Assembly: GCA_013178415.1 (NCBI GenBank)
Contig: JABLXA010000013.1
Location: forward strand, 1-64,000
Reading direction: 5' to 3'
Source of the DNA: Bacillota bacterium
GTDB lineage: Bacteria > Bacillota > SHA-98 > Ch115
Length of the DNA: 64,000 nt
Shown here one piece after another: positions 18,794 to 28,266 of this stretch. The translations under genes were made by a program, and so were the position numbers. Under the pieces are notes generated by a model, which saw only the letters and a list, made by a program, of their open reading frames with translations, had not been told where the DNA came from and did no database searches. How positions within the stretch are numbered: position 1 is the first letter of the stretch; every line of letters begins with the position of its first letter.

Positions 18794-21181
18794 CTATTTC
18801 TTCTTCTTGCTAAATAGGCTAGTCACCCAGTTTATAATCTTGGATACCGTGCCCTCTTGGTTCTGATTACTCAGCGCTTCCGTTATCGCCTCCGGCGTCG
18901 TGCCATATTCCTTCGCAACCTGCGCACGTATCGCTTCCCCTCTAGGCGTTAACCATATAGAACGAGCCTGGGCAACATCCCCATTTGCGCGCGCCAGTAT
19001 GTCAGCAGCCGCTTTCATCGCCCCGGATCTCACTGGGTCATCTTTAGTGTGGATAGTAGCTTTCGGGGAAACCCATTCGGGTGGGGTCTTGCCTTGCATC
19101 GCTGCCGCTATATTCTGAGCGACGTTAGCCGAGAATACCTCTGGGTCAGGGATTTCTTCGCCTTTGCTTTTCATATATAATTGGACCTTTGGGTCACCGT
19201 ATTGCGCATTCCATATTTTCAGTCCAAAGTCCATAAGCTCCTTCATGTTTATTGGCTGCCCGGAGCTTACCTTGGTCTGGAGGTTTTTCAATGTTTGGGC
19301 GGCAATTTTGGCATTGTTCTCGGCTTCTTGCACTCTAGCGTCCTTCGTCTTCATGCTGACATACGCTTCGTCAAAGGAGATTTTCGCCTTATTAGCCGTT
19401 ATCGCAGCTTCATTCTTCAAATTCTCTGGGAGGAACTTGAGAATCAGATCTTGCTCCGTCGCTTTCCCTTCCGCGATCCTGGTATTGGCAGCTTGTTCGC
19501 GAATCCTAAGCCCCTTGGTAGCCTCCGCGACCTCGGCTTCTGCCGCCGAGATCTTTGCCCCACTTTTGGCTTTCTCGGACTCGGCCCTTAGTTGGTCTAT
19601 GAGATCTTGCATAGTGGTTACGGCTACTTGAGCGTTAACCCCTGCTGTGGTGGCATTGGCCGCGGCAGTGTCTGCTTCTGCCCCTGCAGTCCTAATGACG
19701 TCATCCTTGGTGGCCTCATCAATGTCTGCCTTCACGTTTGCACTTCTTGCCCCAGCCTCTTTGGTCGCCACCTCAAGGTCAATCGCACCCGGCTGGTGCC
19801 CATGCGCTATCAGCCAATCGTCTACATATTTCCTGATATACGTGTCATATGCCGTTGCGTCGTTACTTAAATCAAGACCCTTTTTCTGTGCCTCTTTGAT
19901 CGCAATATCAAGGTCGATCGCTCCTGGAGCATAGCCTTTATCTTCCAGCCATTTGTCTATCTTTTTTTGCTGTTCGAAAGCGTAACTTTTGGTCTGGTTA
20001 TCTAGCTCTTTCCCTGCTACCTCCAGCTCAGCCCCCTTAATTCTTGCGCCTTCAGTGGCGTTCGCAACCCTCGCGTCTGACCCAGCGATCTCTGCGTTGG
20101 CTTTTGCCGTTGCCGTCTCGTAGGGGGCCAGTTCCTTGGAGTGCTCCAGATTAAACAATATAGTGTCAAGTTCTGCCTTCAGCCTCGGTTCGCGGGTTTG
20201 GTTCTCGATAATCGCCGCCTTCACATCTTCCCATGCCTTCTGGACCTCAAGCGGTCCTAGCTCTTTGGCATGCTCCAAATTGTATTTCAGTGATGCAAGG
20301 TTTGTACGAAGTGTATCGTCGAGATATTTGTTCTCTGTGATCAGACGATTCAGTTCTTGAACCGCTGATAGATTCGCGATCCTCTTGCCCTCAGTTTCTA
20401 GCTTAGCCCCCTCAATTCTTGCCTTTTCGGTGGCCTCCGCAACCCTCGCGTCTGACCCAGCGATCTCTGCGTTGGCTTTTGCCGTTGCCGTTTCAGATGG
20501 AGCTAGCTCTTTGGCGTGTTCAAGATTAAATGTCCCTGTGTCAAGTTGCAGCTTAAGCTGCGGTTCAAGGTATTTGCCTCGCGTGAGTAGTTGATTAAGC
20601 TCTTCCGCCGCAGTTTTATTGGCGGTCTGCTTCCCTTCAACATCTAGCGCGATCCCATTAGGTCCTAACCCCAGTTTGTCATAATAATCTTGCATGCTCT
20701 TTTTAAGACCAAGATCAAACCTTGCCCCTTCATTACTCAGTCCCTGTCCCGTTACTTGTTCGCCTAATAGCTTATTAGATAGTTCTAACCTCGTGGGCAG
20801 GTATTGTCTCTCAATTCCCCATTTATCCTGCTCGCGGACCTCCTGCCCCTTGACCGCCGCAGTATTAGCTTCCGTGTTAGCTATACCGGTCTCCTGGGCC
20901 TTTACTATCAGGTCGATCATCTCCGGGCCATAACCATGGTCTTTAAGCCACTGTCTTTTGTCTGATTCATTCATATTCTTGATCGCTTGAAACGCATTCG
21001 CTAGTTTTATGCCTTCTACAGTAGCCTGAGATTGCGGCAATGTCACTTCATTAAATATCTTTTCCTGAAGTTCCTGCGCGCGCCTTCGCAATTCTTCATC
21101 CTTAGCTTGCTGCAATTGCGCCCTATACTGGTTATACCCTTGCAGGAACCCCTGCAACAAAGGTCCCAAACCTATCGCCAT
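18794..21181 (-). CDS. Large helical internal virion (ejection-type) protein
   Basis: A 795-residue, Ala/Glu/Lys-rich, almost entirely helical protein of no named family. A short hydrophobic N-terminus ([19 protein letters not shown]) is followed by heptad-like repeats and the protein ends in [11 protein letters not shown]. Two internal repeat families are visible: a block containing [18 protein letters not shown] present twice (about residues 230-270 and 355-395), and a motif of the type WLxxxGxxPxxIDL present at about residues 78, 400 and 440 with a degenerate fourth copy near 170. Its place between the short upstream virion gene and the giant polyvalent gene suggests that all three are packaged inside the capsid and ejected. 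GGGGAGGGG precedes the ATG. Confidence 0.75.
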   Translation of the reverse strand: MAIGLGPLLQGFLQGYNQYRAQLQQAKDEELRRRAQELQEKIFNEVTLPQSQATVEGIKLANAFQAIKNMNESDKRQWLKDHGYGPEMIDLIVKAQETGIANTEANTAAVKGQEVREQDKWGIERQYLPTRLELSNKLLGEQVTGQGLSNEGARFDLGLKKSMQDYYDKLGLGPNGIALDVEGKQTANKTAAEELNQLLTRGKYLEPQLKLQLDTGTFNLEHAKELAPSETATAKANAEIAGSDARVAEATEKARIEGAKLETEGKRIANLSAVQELNRLITENKYLDDTLRTNLASLKYNLEHAKELGPLEVQKAWEDVKAAIIENQTREPRLKAELDTILFNLEHSKELAPYETATAKANAEIAGSDARVANATEGARIKGAELEVAGKELDNQTKSYAFEQQKKIDKWLEDKGYAPGAIDLDIAIKEAQKKGLDLSNDATAYDTYIRKYVDDWLIAHGHQPGAIDLEVATKEAGARSANVKADIDEATKDDVIRTAGAEADTAAANATTAGVNAQVAVTTMQDLIDQLRAESEKAKSGAKISAAEAEVAEATKGLRIREQAANTRIAEGKATEQDLILKFLPENLKNEAAITANKAKISFDEAYVSMKTKDARVQEAENNAKIAAQTLKNLQTKVSSGQPINMKELMDFGLKIWNAQYGDPKVQLYMKSKGEEIPDPEVFSANVAQNIAAAMQGKTPPEWVSPKATIHTKDDPVRSGAMKAAADILARANGDVAQARSIWLTPRGEAIRAQVAKEYGTTPEAITEALSNQNQEGTVSKIINWVTSLFSKKKK
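20063..20491. repeat. 54-bp perfect direct repeat inside the 795-codon gene
   Basis: Bases 20063-20116 and 20438-20491 are identical over 54 bp, 375 bp apart and in frame, within longer diverged copies (about 20027-20157 and 20397-20530). They encode the duplicated [12 protein letters not shown] block. The high identity indicates recent duplication or gene conversion. Confidence 0.85.
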
Positions 21182-21196
21182 ACAGACCCCTCCCCC

Positions 21197-22096
21197 TTAC
21201 ATCTTGAACCCTGGGAAGGCGTTCGGGAACATCATCGGAAGCCACATTCCGGCTAACCCGCCCAGACCACTCCAGAAGTCGCTCTGGTTTTGCATCGAGT
21301 TCTGGTATTGAGCCAGCTGTCCCTGGAACTGCAGGTTGCTGCCGGGTTGCATGGCTGCGAATAGCTGCATTGCTTGCTCAATAGGTATCTGTGCGGCCTG
21401 CTGCTGTCGTATCCATTCCTGGTAGGGGGCTAATACCCCCTGCTGCGCCTGCGCCTGTTCAGCTTGCGCTAAGTTCCACAACTGACCTAACCCGGCATCC
21501 TGATATTGTCTCTGGACATTCCCCAGCTGCTGGCCCATCGCCATCGCATTGGCTATGTCCTCCCTCGTCATCTGGGAGCCCTGGATGGCTATGTCTCGCG
21601 CGAGTTCCCTGATCTGCTGCCCTTCCTGCTCACCCAGCTTCTGCTGCGCGCCAGTGAGGAGTCCAGACTGGTATAAACCCCTTCGCGCATAGTCCTCAGC
21701 TTGCCGGTTCCGGGCCTCATTGAAATATTGGGACACCCTATCCTTAGCCCGGCCCCATAGCGCATCCTCCAGCTCATTGGACATGGCGTTATATCCAGGT
21801 TGCAACCGCTGGTTGATGAGGTTCTGGATCCGGTTCTCGATGTCCGTCAATCCGGTGCCGGTCCGGCCCATGATAGCCTCGCGCATCCGCTGCCAACTCT
21901 GGGTAGGGCCTGCGGTCAATGGCCCCTGATATGACGCAGGAGGTTTGCCTATCTGGTTCTGGATGTATGGCATAAGCGTGCCTAATAGCTGTTGCTGTTG
22001 TGGTGAGTATGAAAACTGTGGGGGTTTTGGCGTTGGCCTTGTGGCGCCAAAAAGCCCGATACCCCCCATAATCGTCGGTATCAACCATGGAGGCAT
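21197..22096 (-). CDS. Gln-rich internal virion protein
   Basis: A 299-residue, strongly glutamine-rich protein with hydrophobic ends (LIPTIMGGIGLFGA at the N-terminus; GLGGLAGMWLPMMFPNAF at the C-terminus) and a helical, Gln/Ala-rich middle. There is no recognisable catalytic motif. Proteins of this build lie between the tail and internal-protein genes of many short-tailed phages and are ejected with the DNA; that is the inferred role here. It starts the three-gene block of putative ejection proteins and follows a terminator. GGAAGG lies about eleven bases before the ATG. Confidence 0.7.
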   Translation of the reverse strand: MPPWLIPTIMGGIGLFGATRPTPKPPQFSYSPQQQQLLGTLMPYIQNQIGKPPASYQGPLTAGPTQSWQRMREAIMGRTGTGLTDIENRIQNLINQRLQPGYNAMSNELEDALWGRAKDRVSQYFNEARNRQAEDYARRGLYQSGLLTGAQQKLGEQEGQQIRELARDIAIQGSQMTREDIANAMAMGQQLGNVQRQYQDAGLGQLWNLAQAEQAQAQQGVLAPYQEWIRQQQAAQIPIEQAMQLFAAMQPGSNLQFQGQLAQYQNSMQNQSDFWSGLGGLAGMWLPMMFPNAFPGFKM

Positions 22097-22200
22097 GTTA
22101 TCACATCCTTCCGTTGCATTATCGAGACTACGATGGCTGTACCCTTACCCACGCGCCGCCCGAACGCGCGTAGAGGTAGGTCGCACCTGTGAAGGCAAAT

Positions 22201-22221
22201 AAAAAAACGGCCTAAGCCGTT
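22201..22221 (-). terminator. Rho-independent terminator
   Basis: On the minus strand AACGGC-TTAG-GCCGTT is followed directly by TTTTTTT. It separates the fibre genes from the block encoding the three internal virion proteins. A 6-bp stem with a long U-tract is adequate though short. Confidence 0.7.
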
Positions 22222-22251
22222 CAGGAATATCCGTCAATTGAAATTCATACT

Positions 22252-22332
22252 TCACTTAGCTTCAAGCACGGCAACCCGCGCCTGCAAGTTCTCCACCTTC
22301 GCGTTAAGCTCCTTAATTACCTCCACTTGCAC
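22252..22332 (-). CDS. Possible 26-residue leucine-zipper peptide
   Basis: A short frame from GTG 22332 reads VQVEVIKELNAKVENLQARV followed by AVLEAK, a clean heptad repeat. No ribosome binding site precedes the GTG, so it is either a tiny coiled-coil peptide or the 3' end of a lost fibre gene. It is kept at low confidence because the amphipathic pattern is too regular for random sequence. Confidence 0.25.
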   Translation of the reverse strand: MQVEVIKELNAKVENLQARVAVLEAK

Positions 22333-22367
22333 TTAAAGGTTCGAGTCTCATATAGTCGTCCAGTTTC

Positions 22368-22637
22368 CTACGGAAGCTGAAAGCCCAGAGATTTCGCCCA
22401 TTCGATAAGAGCATCCAACTTCTTGCTCGGTGGAAACACGGCTGTGCTGGGGCTAGGCGGTTTAAGATTGCGTCTAACAACCCACCGATCACCTGCCCTA
22501 GCTGCTTCAGCAACCTCCAGCGGAATTTCCTCTGCTTCAACAGCAAGTTCACCTCTGGACCGTAGGTCTTGCTCGTCTGGTTTACCACTACACGTAGCCA
22601 CAACACACCCAGTTGATGTATTTATCACATACCACAT
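22368..22637 (-). CDS. Small phage protein of unknown function (tail region)
   Basis: An 89-residue protein, MWYVINTSTGCVVATCSGKP at the start and ALIEWAKSLGFQLP at the end, with a proline/serine-rich linker before the last helix. The N-terminal half looks like a small beta-rich fold (WYVINTSTG, WVVRRNL). It follows the fibre gene by 15 bases and has a GAGGTG site before its ATG. I do not recognise the family; the place suggests a fibre-associated or chaperone role. Confidence 0.6.
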   Translation of the reverse strand: MWYVINTSTGCVVATCSGKPDEQDLRSRGELAVEAEEIPLEVAEAARAGDRWVVRRNLKPPSPSTAVFPPSKKLDALIEWAKSLGFQLP

Positions 22638-22652
22638 AGGTCAACACCTCAA

Positions 22653-23927
22653 CTAAGGCTTTTTAATTCCCAAGATCCAGTAGCGCACCCGACAGTTTGC
22701 ATCGGACTTCCATACGCCGCCATCCATACGATAGAGGGTGACAGTACGCCCACTCCAGTCAATACGAAAACCCCCGAAGTCTAGTGTGGTCTCTGGGTCG
22801 ACAGCATAAATCCACTCTGCTCCCCACAAGCACTCCGCTTCAGTAAATCCGGAAGGAAGGGGAATCGTGCCAGACTGAGAAATGGTGCCTGTAAGCCACG
22901 CTATGTTAGCGTTACCCGCGTGCCAAACGGAGAAACTATTTTTCATTAGGTTGGTACACTCAATATTCAGAGTGCCACCACCAGACACACCGTTACCACC
23001 GCTTGCTATAATACGAGAGTCATAATCAACAACTGCTGCGCCGGTGTGAAAATCAATGTATGAAAGCGAGGCTACCCCATCTGTCCGGCCCAGCTCTATC
23101 CCGGTATTGGCAGAAACCCCTTTGATTCGTAGTTGCCCTGCATTGGGGGAAGCCCCCTCATTCCCTCGAATTGTCAGCGGCCCACTATAAGCTGTGTTCG
23201 GAGCCTTATATAATTCTAGCCATCCGATCACCGTCTCAGTAGGCGTCACCGTCCCGTAGTAATTACAGATGATTATGAGGTCGAAAAACTTCGCTTCAGG
23301 ATCAAACTTGTTAGGATTGCCTTCCGTCGTGGCGTTGTAGCCAGAGATAATGCCCTCAGCATAGTATACAGAGCCAGCAGGAATGGAAACATTTGAGGCA
23401 CCGAAGTAGTTATATGACATAGCCAGGTCGGTGGAGAGTTCGTTATAGTTCTCATCGAGCGATACAGCCCCAATAAAGAAGGTTCCGTCGCCGCTCTTCT
23501 TCTTGACTTTGGCCCGCACGAAGTAGAGACTCTCCGGATCAACCGGCATTCGCACTCGCACTTTAATCCAGTTGCTGATACCGGAGACGAGCACGCCACG
23601 GTCCGCTGCGCTATAAACCGGCATTCCCGCCGAGGCGGCGTAAATGAGCGGGGTCCAGTCTTCGTTTCCGAGGATCAACGCAGGAATATGCTCTAGCCTC
23701 TCGTAGACCGGCACATTCTTGATGGACAGCTCCCCACTCATCGCGCCCCCAGTGGTGGGCACAGCGTCTGCCTGGTTCGCCGGCACCTTGCCGTTGCTAT
23801 CAAGCGTTGCGACACCATTGGGCTGGCCCTTCTCGGTGGAGGGGATGGAGGCGTTTATGCCTCGCACAAGCTCCACAACCTGACGCTCTAAGTTTGGGTC
23901 AGAAAAGCGTGCCACTTTGTTGGCCAT
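22653..23927 (-). CDS. Tail fibre / receptor-binding protein
   Basis: A 424-residue beta-rich fibre. The N-terminal part contains GVATLDSNGKVPANQ, a common tail-fibre linker motif, then GGAMSGELSIKN of the kind repeated in phage fibres. The middle is a carbohydrate-binding-like beta region (SLYFVRAKVKKKSGDGTFFI). The C-terminal part (ISQSGTIPLPSGFTEAECLW to the end) resembles a fibre tip or collar-type domain. It is expected on the virion exterior contacting the host surface. AAGGAG lies nine bases before the ATG. Confidence 0.75.
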   Translation of the reverse strand: MANKVARFSDPNLERQVVELVRGINASIPSTEKGQPNGVATLDSNGKVPANQADAVPTTGGAMSGELSIKNVPVYERLEHIPALILGNEDWTPLIYAASAGMPVYSAADRGVLVSGISNWIKVRVRMPVDPESLYFVRAKVKKKSGDGTFFIGAVSLDENYNELSTDLAMSYNYFGASNVSIPAGSVYYAEGIISGYNATTEGNPNKFDPEAKFFDLIIICNYYGTVTPTETVIGWLELYKAPNTAYSGPLTIRGNEGASPNAGQLRIKGVSANTGIELGRTDGVASLSYIDFHTGAAVVDYDSRIIASGGNGVSGGGTLNIECTNLMKNSFSVWHAGNANIAWLTGTISQSGTIPLPSGFTEAECLWGAEWIYAVDPETTLDFGGFRIDWSGRTVTLYRMDGGVWKSDANCRVRYWILGIKKP

Positions 23928-23939
23928 GAGATCAACTCC

Positions 23940-24326
23940 TTAGAATCGCCAGCGGTAGGATAGGCCCCAATACTGCGGGAAACCATACGTCTTGGAAAAT
24001 CCATTGTTCTTTGCCACATTCGCTAGAGCCGACAATGCCCATGCGCCAAGTAAAAGCGTGGATAGCGGCGGCTCCATGTATTGCGTCATCAACTCCGTCA
24101 TGTCGCCCAGGAAACGAAAATACGGTTCTCGCAACTCTGGTCTGCTTGCGACGATCGGATTCACCTCATAAACGGGAAACCCGTTAGGGCTTCTAACGGG
24201 TTTCTGTTTGGTGCCGTCTATCCAGTGCTGGGTCTGTAACTTGTCGGTATAGAGTGCAGACTGGGCGATTAAATTCAAAATAGGATTTAGCGCTGCTGGC
24301 ATATCTATTCCCGATGTCTGCAGCAC
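23940..24326 (-). CDS. Hydrophobic phage protein of unknown function
   Basis: A 128-residue protein starting at GTG 24326 (AAGGGGTGATC upstream). It has a helical N-terminus, a segment VYEVNPIVASRPELREPYF, one membrane-like segment (LSTLLLGAWALSALANVA) and an aromatic end, YWGLSYRWRF. The NPI and HW motifs recall small integral membrane proteins of the DUF5658 kind, but the match is weak. It sits among fibre genes and might be a superinfection-exclusion or lysogenic-conversion membrane protein. Confidence 0.5.
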   Translation of the reverse strand: MLQTSGIDMPAALNPILNLIAQSALYTDKLQTQHWIDGTKQKPVRSPNGFPVYEVNPIVASRPELREPYFRFLGDMTELMTQYMEPPLSTLLLGAWALSALANVAKNNGFSKTYGFPQYWGLSYRWRF

Positions 24327-24337
24327 CGATCACCCCT

Positions 24338-24757
24338 TCAGGATTTATTCGCTAGCCTCTTAAGTGCCTGATTGAGTATCAGCATATTGGCTCGCTGGAT
24401 GGCAATCTCATTAAGATGCTTCTTTGCATAATCATGGACGCTGGTTCCATCCATACGTACGAAACCGGTCTCTTGCGGCGCGTGCGGCTGAAAATAGATT
24501 ACATTATTAGTCGCGGTGTCACGAATCAAATAAATCTCCGCATTTGGGTCTACGTCACTTCTAGCTAGCATCGTCTTCGCAGACACTCCATTTATGTCAC
24601 TCTTCTTGTCCCAAACCTCATATTTGAACTTGCTTTTCTCTTCGGCCTCAATCGCGGACTGATCAATACCAGCTAGGGCAGCCTGGGCTTCTGTGATAGT
24701 GACCACTCGTCCTTGCCTTGCCAGCACATTTACGATGAAATCTGGGCTAATCGCCAT
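24338..24757 (-). CDS. Phage tail-region protein of unknown function
   Basis: The frame could begin at 24871, but that would run into the Kelch gene. GAGGAGG lies eight bases before the ATG at 24757, giving 139 residues beginning MAISPDFIVNVLARQGRVVT. The protein is mixed alpha/beta and ends in a helical segment (AIQRANMLILNQALKRLANK). The motif PQETGFVRMDGTSVHDYAKK is notable. No family is recognised. It lies between the Kelch protein and the membrane-like protein. Confidence 0.6.
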   Translation of the reverse strand: MAISPDFIVNVLARQGRVVTITEAQAALAGIDQSAIEAEEKSKFKYEVWDKKSDINGVSAKTMLARSDVDPNAEIYLIRDTATNNVIYFQPHAPQETGFVRMDGTSVHDYAKKHLNEIAIQRANMLILNQALKRLANKS

Positions 24758-24791
24758 AATCATAGCCTCCTCGCATAAATTCTCGCATGAA

Positions 24792-25793
24792 TTAGCTATC
24801 TGGGGTGTACTCTTGGACGTTTGCCAGGTAGATGCTATCTGCATAACCTCCAAACGCATAGATTTTGCCATTTTTCCCTACTGCGATACAGCCAGGCATC
24901 CCAGATACGGGTATTTGTGCCTTTACTGCCCATGTATTTGTATTTGGATCGTATTCCTCAGTGGCGGAAGGGCTGATTTTATATACCTTTCCATTTCCAG
25001 GAGACGCTGCGTCGCAATCTCCACTTGTAGGAGCGGGGGCTTTTGCTGTCCAGGTATTAGTCGCTGGGTCATATTCTTCATTAGCGTTAGAGGGAGTGGG
25101 CATGAGCACACTACCAGTGGAGCCTCCAACGGCATATATTTTACCATTTCCAGGTGAGGCTGCACCTAAACTGCGCCGTGCTGTGAGCATATTAGCCTTT
25201 TGCGTCCATGTATCCGTCACTACGTCATATTCAAGAGTGTAACCATTGGGAGAAGGCGTTCTAGCATTCACATCCCAACCCCCGATTGAATATATTTTGC
25301 CATTACCTAGCGATACTGCGGCTGCTAATTCTTGTGGCCCAGGCATATCCGATATTTGGGTCCAAGAATTTGTTGCAGGATTATATTCATAATTATGGCT
25401 ATAATCATCAGGGTCTTCTCCTCCAATTGAGTATACCTTGCCATTCCCAGGTGAAGCTGCCGCATGGCCGCTTAAAGACAGAGGCATCGATGCTTTCGTC
25501 GTCCAGGTATTCGACATAATGTCGTATTCCTCATTGGCGTTAACGTTATAAGGAGAAACGCCATTATAGCCTCCGAATACATATATCTTATTATTCCCTG
25601 GAGATGCCGCTGCCGCCCCATTTCGTGCGGTCGGCATTGGTGCCCTAGCTACCCATGTATTCGTCGCCCATAGTCTCTTCCATATTCCTGAGATGTTTAC
25701 CCAGGCCTCTTTCGCCAGTTTCCATGCTCCAGCTACATTTATATAAGGCTTGCCTTCACTCCAAACCCCACCTGCATTTACATATATCGGCAC
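24792..25793 (-). CDS. Kelch-repeat beta-propeller tail protein
   Basis: A 333-residue protein of about six Kelch blades. Each blade carries GNGKIYSIGG-type strands followed by EYDPATNTWT-type strands, for example NNKIYVFGGYNG, GNGKVYSIGGED, GNGKIYAVGGST and NGKIYAFGGYA. Before the propeller (residues 1-45) is a short triple repeat, GVWSEG, GAWKLA and GIWKRL, seen at the N-termini of some phage tail proteins. No signal peptide or membrane segment is present. A Kelch propeller among fibre genes is probably a binding module for a host surface ligand. No upstream ribosome binding site better than a weak GGGGGAA is seen before the ATG. Confidence 0.85.
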   Translation of the reverse strand: MPIYVNAGGVWSEGKPYINVAGAWKLAKEAWVNISGIWKRLWATNTWVARAPMPTARNGAAAASPGNNKIYVFGGYNGVSPYNVNANEEYDIMSNTWTTKASMPLSLSGHAAASPGNGKVYSIGGEDPDDYSHNYEYNPATNSWTQISDMPGPQELAAAVSLGNGKIYSIGGWDVNARTPSPNGYTLEYDVVTDTWTQKANMLTARRSLGAASPGNGKIYAVGGSTGSVLMPTPSNANEEYDPATNTWTAKAPAPTSGDCDAASPGNGKVYKISPSATEEYDPNTNTWAVKAQIPVSGMPGCIAVGKNGKIYAFGGYADSIYLANVQEYTPDS

Positions 25794-25805
25794 CGTAATT
25801 CCCCC

Positions 25806-26174
25806 TCACGCATAAACAATCCATACATCTCCATCTGCGCCGCCCGATGGAGGTGCAGTTGATATGGTGATTTTCCGCAATCCCGGGGTGTTAGATGGAG
25901 TCACATCTAATCCGTCTACTTTATCGGCATTAACGGCGCTTGTCACGGCAGATGTTATATCATTACCGCTATGCTGATGCGCACTTGGAGGGTAGCTCTC
26001 AGGCTTATTTGCTATGTTAGCAAAGTCCACAGGAGGAGCATCCGTTCCGGCGCTTCCGGCATGTGTATGAGCATTATATGCATCTCTTAGTGCATAAAAG
26101 TCTGCCATCACTTCATCCGCATCATGTGGATGGGTTGGACCATTCTGCAGAATATTCGGCAGCGTAACCGGCAT
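25806..26174 (-). CDS. Fibre-like protein with HxH motifs
   Basis: A 122-residue protein starting at ATG 26174 (GGGTGATC upstream); a GTG at 26183 is possible but would overlap the preceding stop. It contains HPHDADEV, NAHTHAGSAG and AHQHSGNDI, the His-x-His patterns that bind metal ions on the threefold axis of trimeric tail fibres and needles, followed by NADKVDGLDV and a beta C-terminus, GDVWIVYA. It probably forms a slender trimeric fibre or its adaptor. Confidence 0.65.
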   Translation of the reverse strand: MPVTLPNILQNGPTHPHDADEVMADFYALRDAYNAHTHAGSAGTDAPPVDFANIANKPESYPPSAHQHSGNDITSAVTSAVNADKVDGLDVTPSNTPGLRKITISTAPPSGGADGDVWIVYA

Positions 26175-26179
26175 AAAGA

Positions 26180-27667
26180 TCACCCTTTCAATTGTCGTTT
26201 CGGACGATAGAAAATACTCATAGACGTTATACCGGAATCCGATACGTCATCATTCATTCGAATATTGAATTGCGCCGCCCGACCTATTACACCCTGAGGA
26301 AAACTCTGAATTAGCCTAATTGGGACAGCGGCATTCCATGTCCCGCCATCTCCCCACGTCCCACCATCTCCCCAGCATCCGAGACCTTGTGTGGATTGCA
26401 CATTTATCGTGCCTGCCACAGCCCCATAGTCGATTACATAATCGACAGCGACAGCAGGCCCAGATTTCTTCTGACCAATAGCCAATCGTCGCCACATTTT
26501 GGCGTGGCCTGGCATCCCGAATATATCCTGCTTGCTTTTCCAATAAGCCGAAATGTTTGTCCCGTCATCCGTCGTTCCGGTTTCAAGCCAGTATAACTGT
26601 CCTTGATCTTCACATCCCACAAGGAATTCTCCGGAATCTACTCGACCATCTAACACAGCTGCTGCCCCAACAGAAAAGGCCCGGACATCTCGCGTCCAGA
26701 CCCCTGTCTTCAAGTCGAGAATATATGCCTCTGTATTCTGGGTTCCCCCGAATGGCGTCATGAACAACCAGTATTCATTTTGTCTTACCACTCCTACGGC
26801 AGCCGATGGCCTGGGGCTCTTGCGAATCAGTGTGTCTATCCCGCTCCCGTCCGGTCTGGAGGATAGCTTAGTCAGACTACCACCATCATACGAGTACACT
26901 CCGTCCTGGGCAAGCCATATGACTGATGTTCCATAATGCGCTATCGTCTTGGGGGCGACACACCCCACGGAGAATAGTTTCCTTATTTGCACGTTACTTG
27001 TGGCAGGATCAAAACTGTCGCCATAAACCATAAATGTAGAGCGATTCTTGAATACCAATAACCCTACTGGCAACACAGCAAGCCCGGTTATGACATCGCC
27101 ATCGTCGGTCGCTATCCTAGCGAAATTGAAGGCATCCCATGTCGCAGGGTCTCCGAGGTTAGACCACCAGACGAAACTCTGCATGTCCGGCCCGACATTA
27201 GCTACAAATATCCGCTCCATATAATCAGCTATATACTTGCCCTTCCTGGCGTTCGCCAGGTCAGTTATCGTCGCGCCGTCATACTGCATTACCGGATCTA
27301 TGCCGTTCGTGATATAGCACTTATCCAACCAGACAGTAAAGGTAAAGTCAGATGCGGCATTGAGACCGGATTTGATTGCCGCTCCAATCGTGCCGTCTTT
27401 TGCTCCGGTATAGAGATACCCGCCCCAAGTTATCATGATCTTTCTTGTGTCGTCGGCCTTGTAATACGGGTAGATGCCCCTCACTGCGTCTGCACCTAAA
27501 CTAGCGACATTATACTTGGTGCATCCTAACCGTCGCATAATGCTGCCGCTGCCGAACCTGACATTCGCGCAGTCGGGGGTGGCACCATCGGGTAGGGCAT
27601 AGGGATCTGTATCTGTATCTAACCCCTTGGAGAAGTTGGCTATTTCTTTGACCATTTCCTCAGACAT
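26180..27667 (-). CDS. Tail stabilisation / tail hub protein, P22 gp10-like
   Basis: A 495-residue beta-rich protein. Blade-like repeats are visible, such as GVYSYDGGSLTKL, GLLVFKNRSTFMVYG and DLKTGVWTRD. This is the pattern of the packaged-DNA stabilisation and beta-propeller proteins that close the portal channel in P22-like phages. It follows the three adaptor proteins, the usual gene order for this component. GGAGGTAG precedes the ATG. The family assignment is by architecture and order; the sequence signature is not strong. Confidence 0.65.
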   Translation of the reverse strand: MSEEMVKEIANFSKGLDTDTDPYALPDGATPDCANVRFGSGSIMRRLGCTKYNVASLGADAVRGIYPYYKADDTRKIMITWGGYLYTGAKDGTIGAAIKSGLNAASDFTFTVWLDKCYITNGIDPVMQYDGATITDLANARKGKYIADYMERIFVANVGPDMQSFVWWSNLGDPATWDAFNFARIATDDGDVITGLAVLPVGLLVFKNRSTFMVYGDSFDPATSNVQIRKLFSVGCVAPKTIAHYGTSVIWLAQDGVYSYDGGSLTKLSSRPDGSGIDTLIRKSPRPSAAVGVVRQNEYWLFMTPFGGTQNTEAYILDLKTGVWTRDVRAFSVGAAAVLDGRVDSGEFLVGCEDQGQLYWLETGTTDDGTNISAYWKSKQDIFGMPGHAKMWRRLAIGQKKSGPAVAVDYVIDYGAVAGTINVQSTQGLGCWGDGGTWGDGGTWNAAVPIRLIQSFPQGVIGRAAQFNIRMNDDVSDSGITSMSIFYRPKRQLKG

Positions 27668-27672
27668 CGCAA

Positions 27673-28266
27673 CTACCTCCGCTCAATCCCCATGCGGTCA
27701 GGCATCCTCCGTAGAGTGTTGGCCCGGCGTTCAGCGCAGGCTCTATCATAGGCCGCCATGAACACGGGCGCACGTTCATCGCCTTTTACCGAAAGGACAT
27801 TAGCCAGGGCCAGATTGACAGCAGCCTCGCACCATTCGTCGGTAAGGTCCACGGCCGAATTCAAGGAGTCAATCGCTATTGCGGCAGGCCGTTTCAGGTA
27901 GTAGATCCTGAGCGTCCCTGTTTCTGCCGGCGTGGGATACAGCCAGATCTCATCCGCGAATACCCCGAAGGCATATGGCATTCCGGATGCAGCCTCGGAG
28001 TCAAGTATGGTTGAGATCGCATGTTCGGTGAGTCGTTTCCCGTCATACTCGGCATGCAATATCCTCATGCAATCCGTCGGTATTTGGTATTTCTGCACAC
28101 CTTCGAAAGTATTGATATTCGCCGAGTCTACAAGGCACTTGGTTCTTGCGACCAGAGCATTCTGCGCCGCGTTCAATTCCTGAATAAGATAGGAGTCGGT
28201 GAAGTTATCCGGGCACACCTCCCGGAGCCTGTCTCTCATCAATGATAGAATCTGTTTTCCTGTCAT
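27673..28266 (-). CDS. Head-tail adaptor-like protein, third of three paralogues
   Basis: The 197-residue protein starts at ATG 28266, which overlaps the stop of the preceding gene (ATGA). Shared family features are an N-terminal helical part (SLMRDRLREVCPDNFTDSYL, ELNAAQNALVAR), a beta part with YQIPTDCMRILHAEYDGK, then IWLYPTPAETGTLRIYYLKR and EWCEAAVNLALANVLSVKGD. The two genes upstream have the same layout. Proteins of this type bridge the portal and the tail hub in podoviruses. A longer frame to 28323 exists but would overlap the neighbour and lacks a ribosome binding site. Confidence 0.7.
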   Translation of the reverse strand: MTGKQILSLMRDRLREVCPDNFTDSYLIQELNAAQNALVARTKCLVDSANINTFEGVQKYQIPTDCMRILHAEYDGKRLTEHAISTILDSEAASGMPYAFGVFADEIWLYPTPAETGTLRIYYLKRPAAIAIDSLNSAVDLTDEWCEAAVNLALANVLSVKGDERAPVFMAAYDRACAERRANTLRRMPDRMGIERR

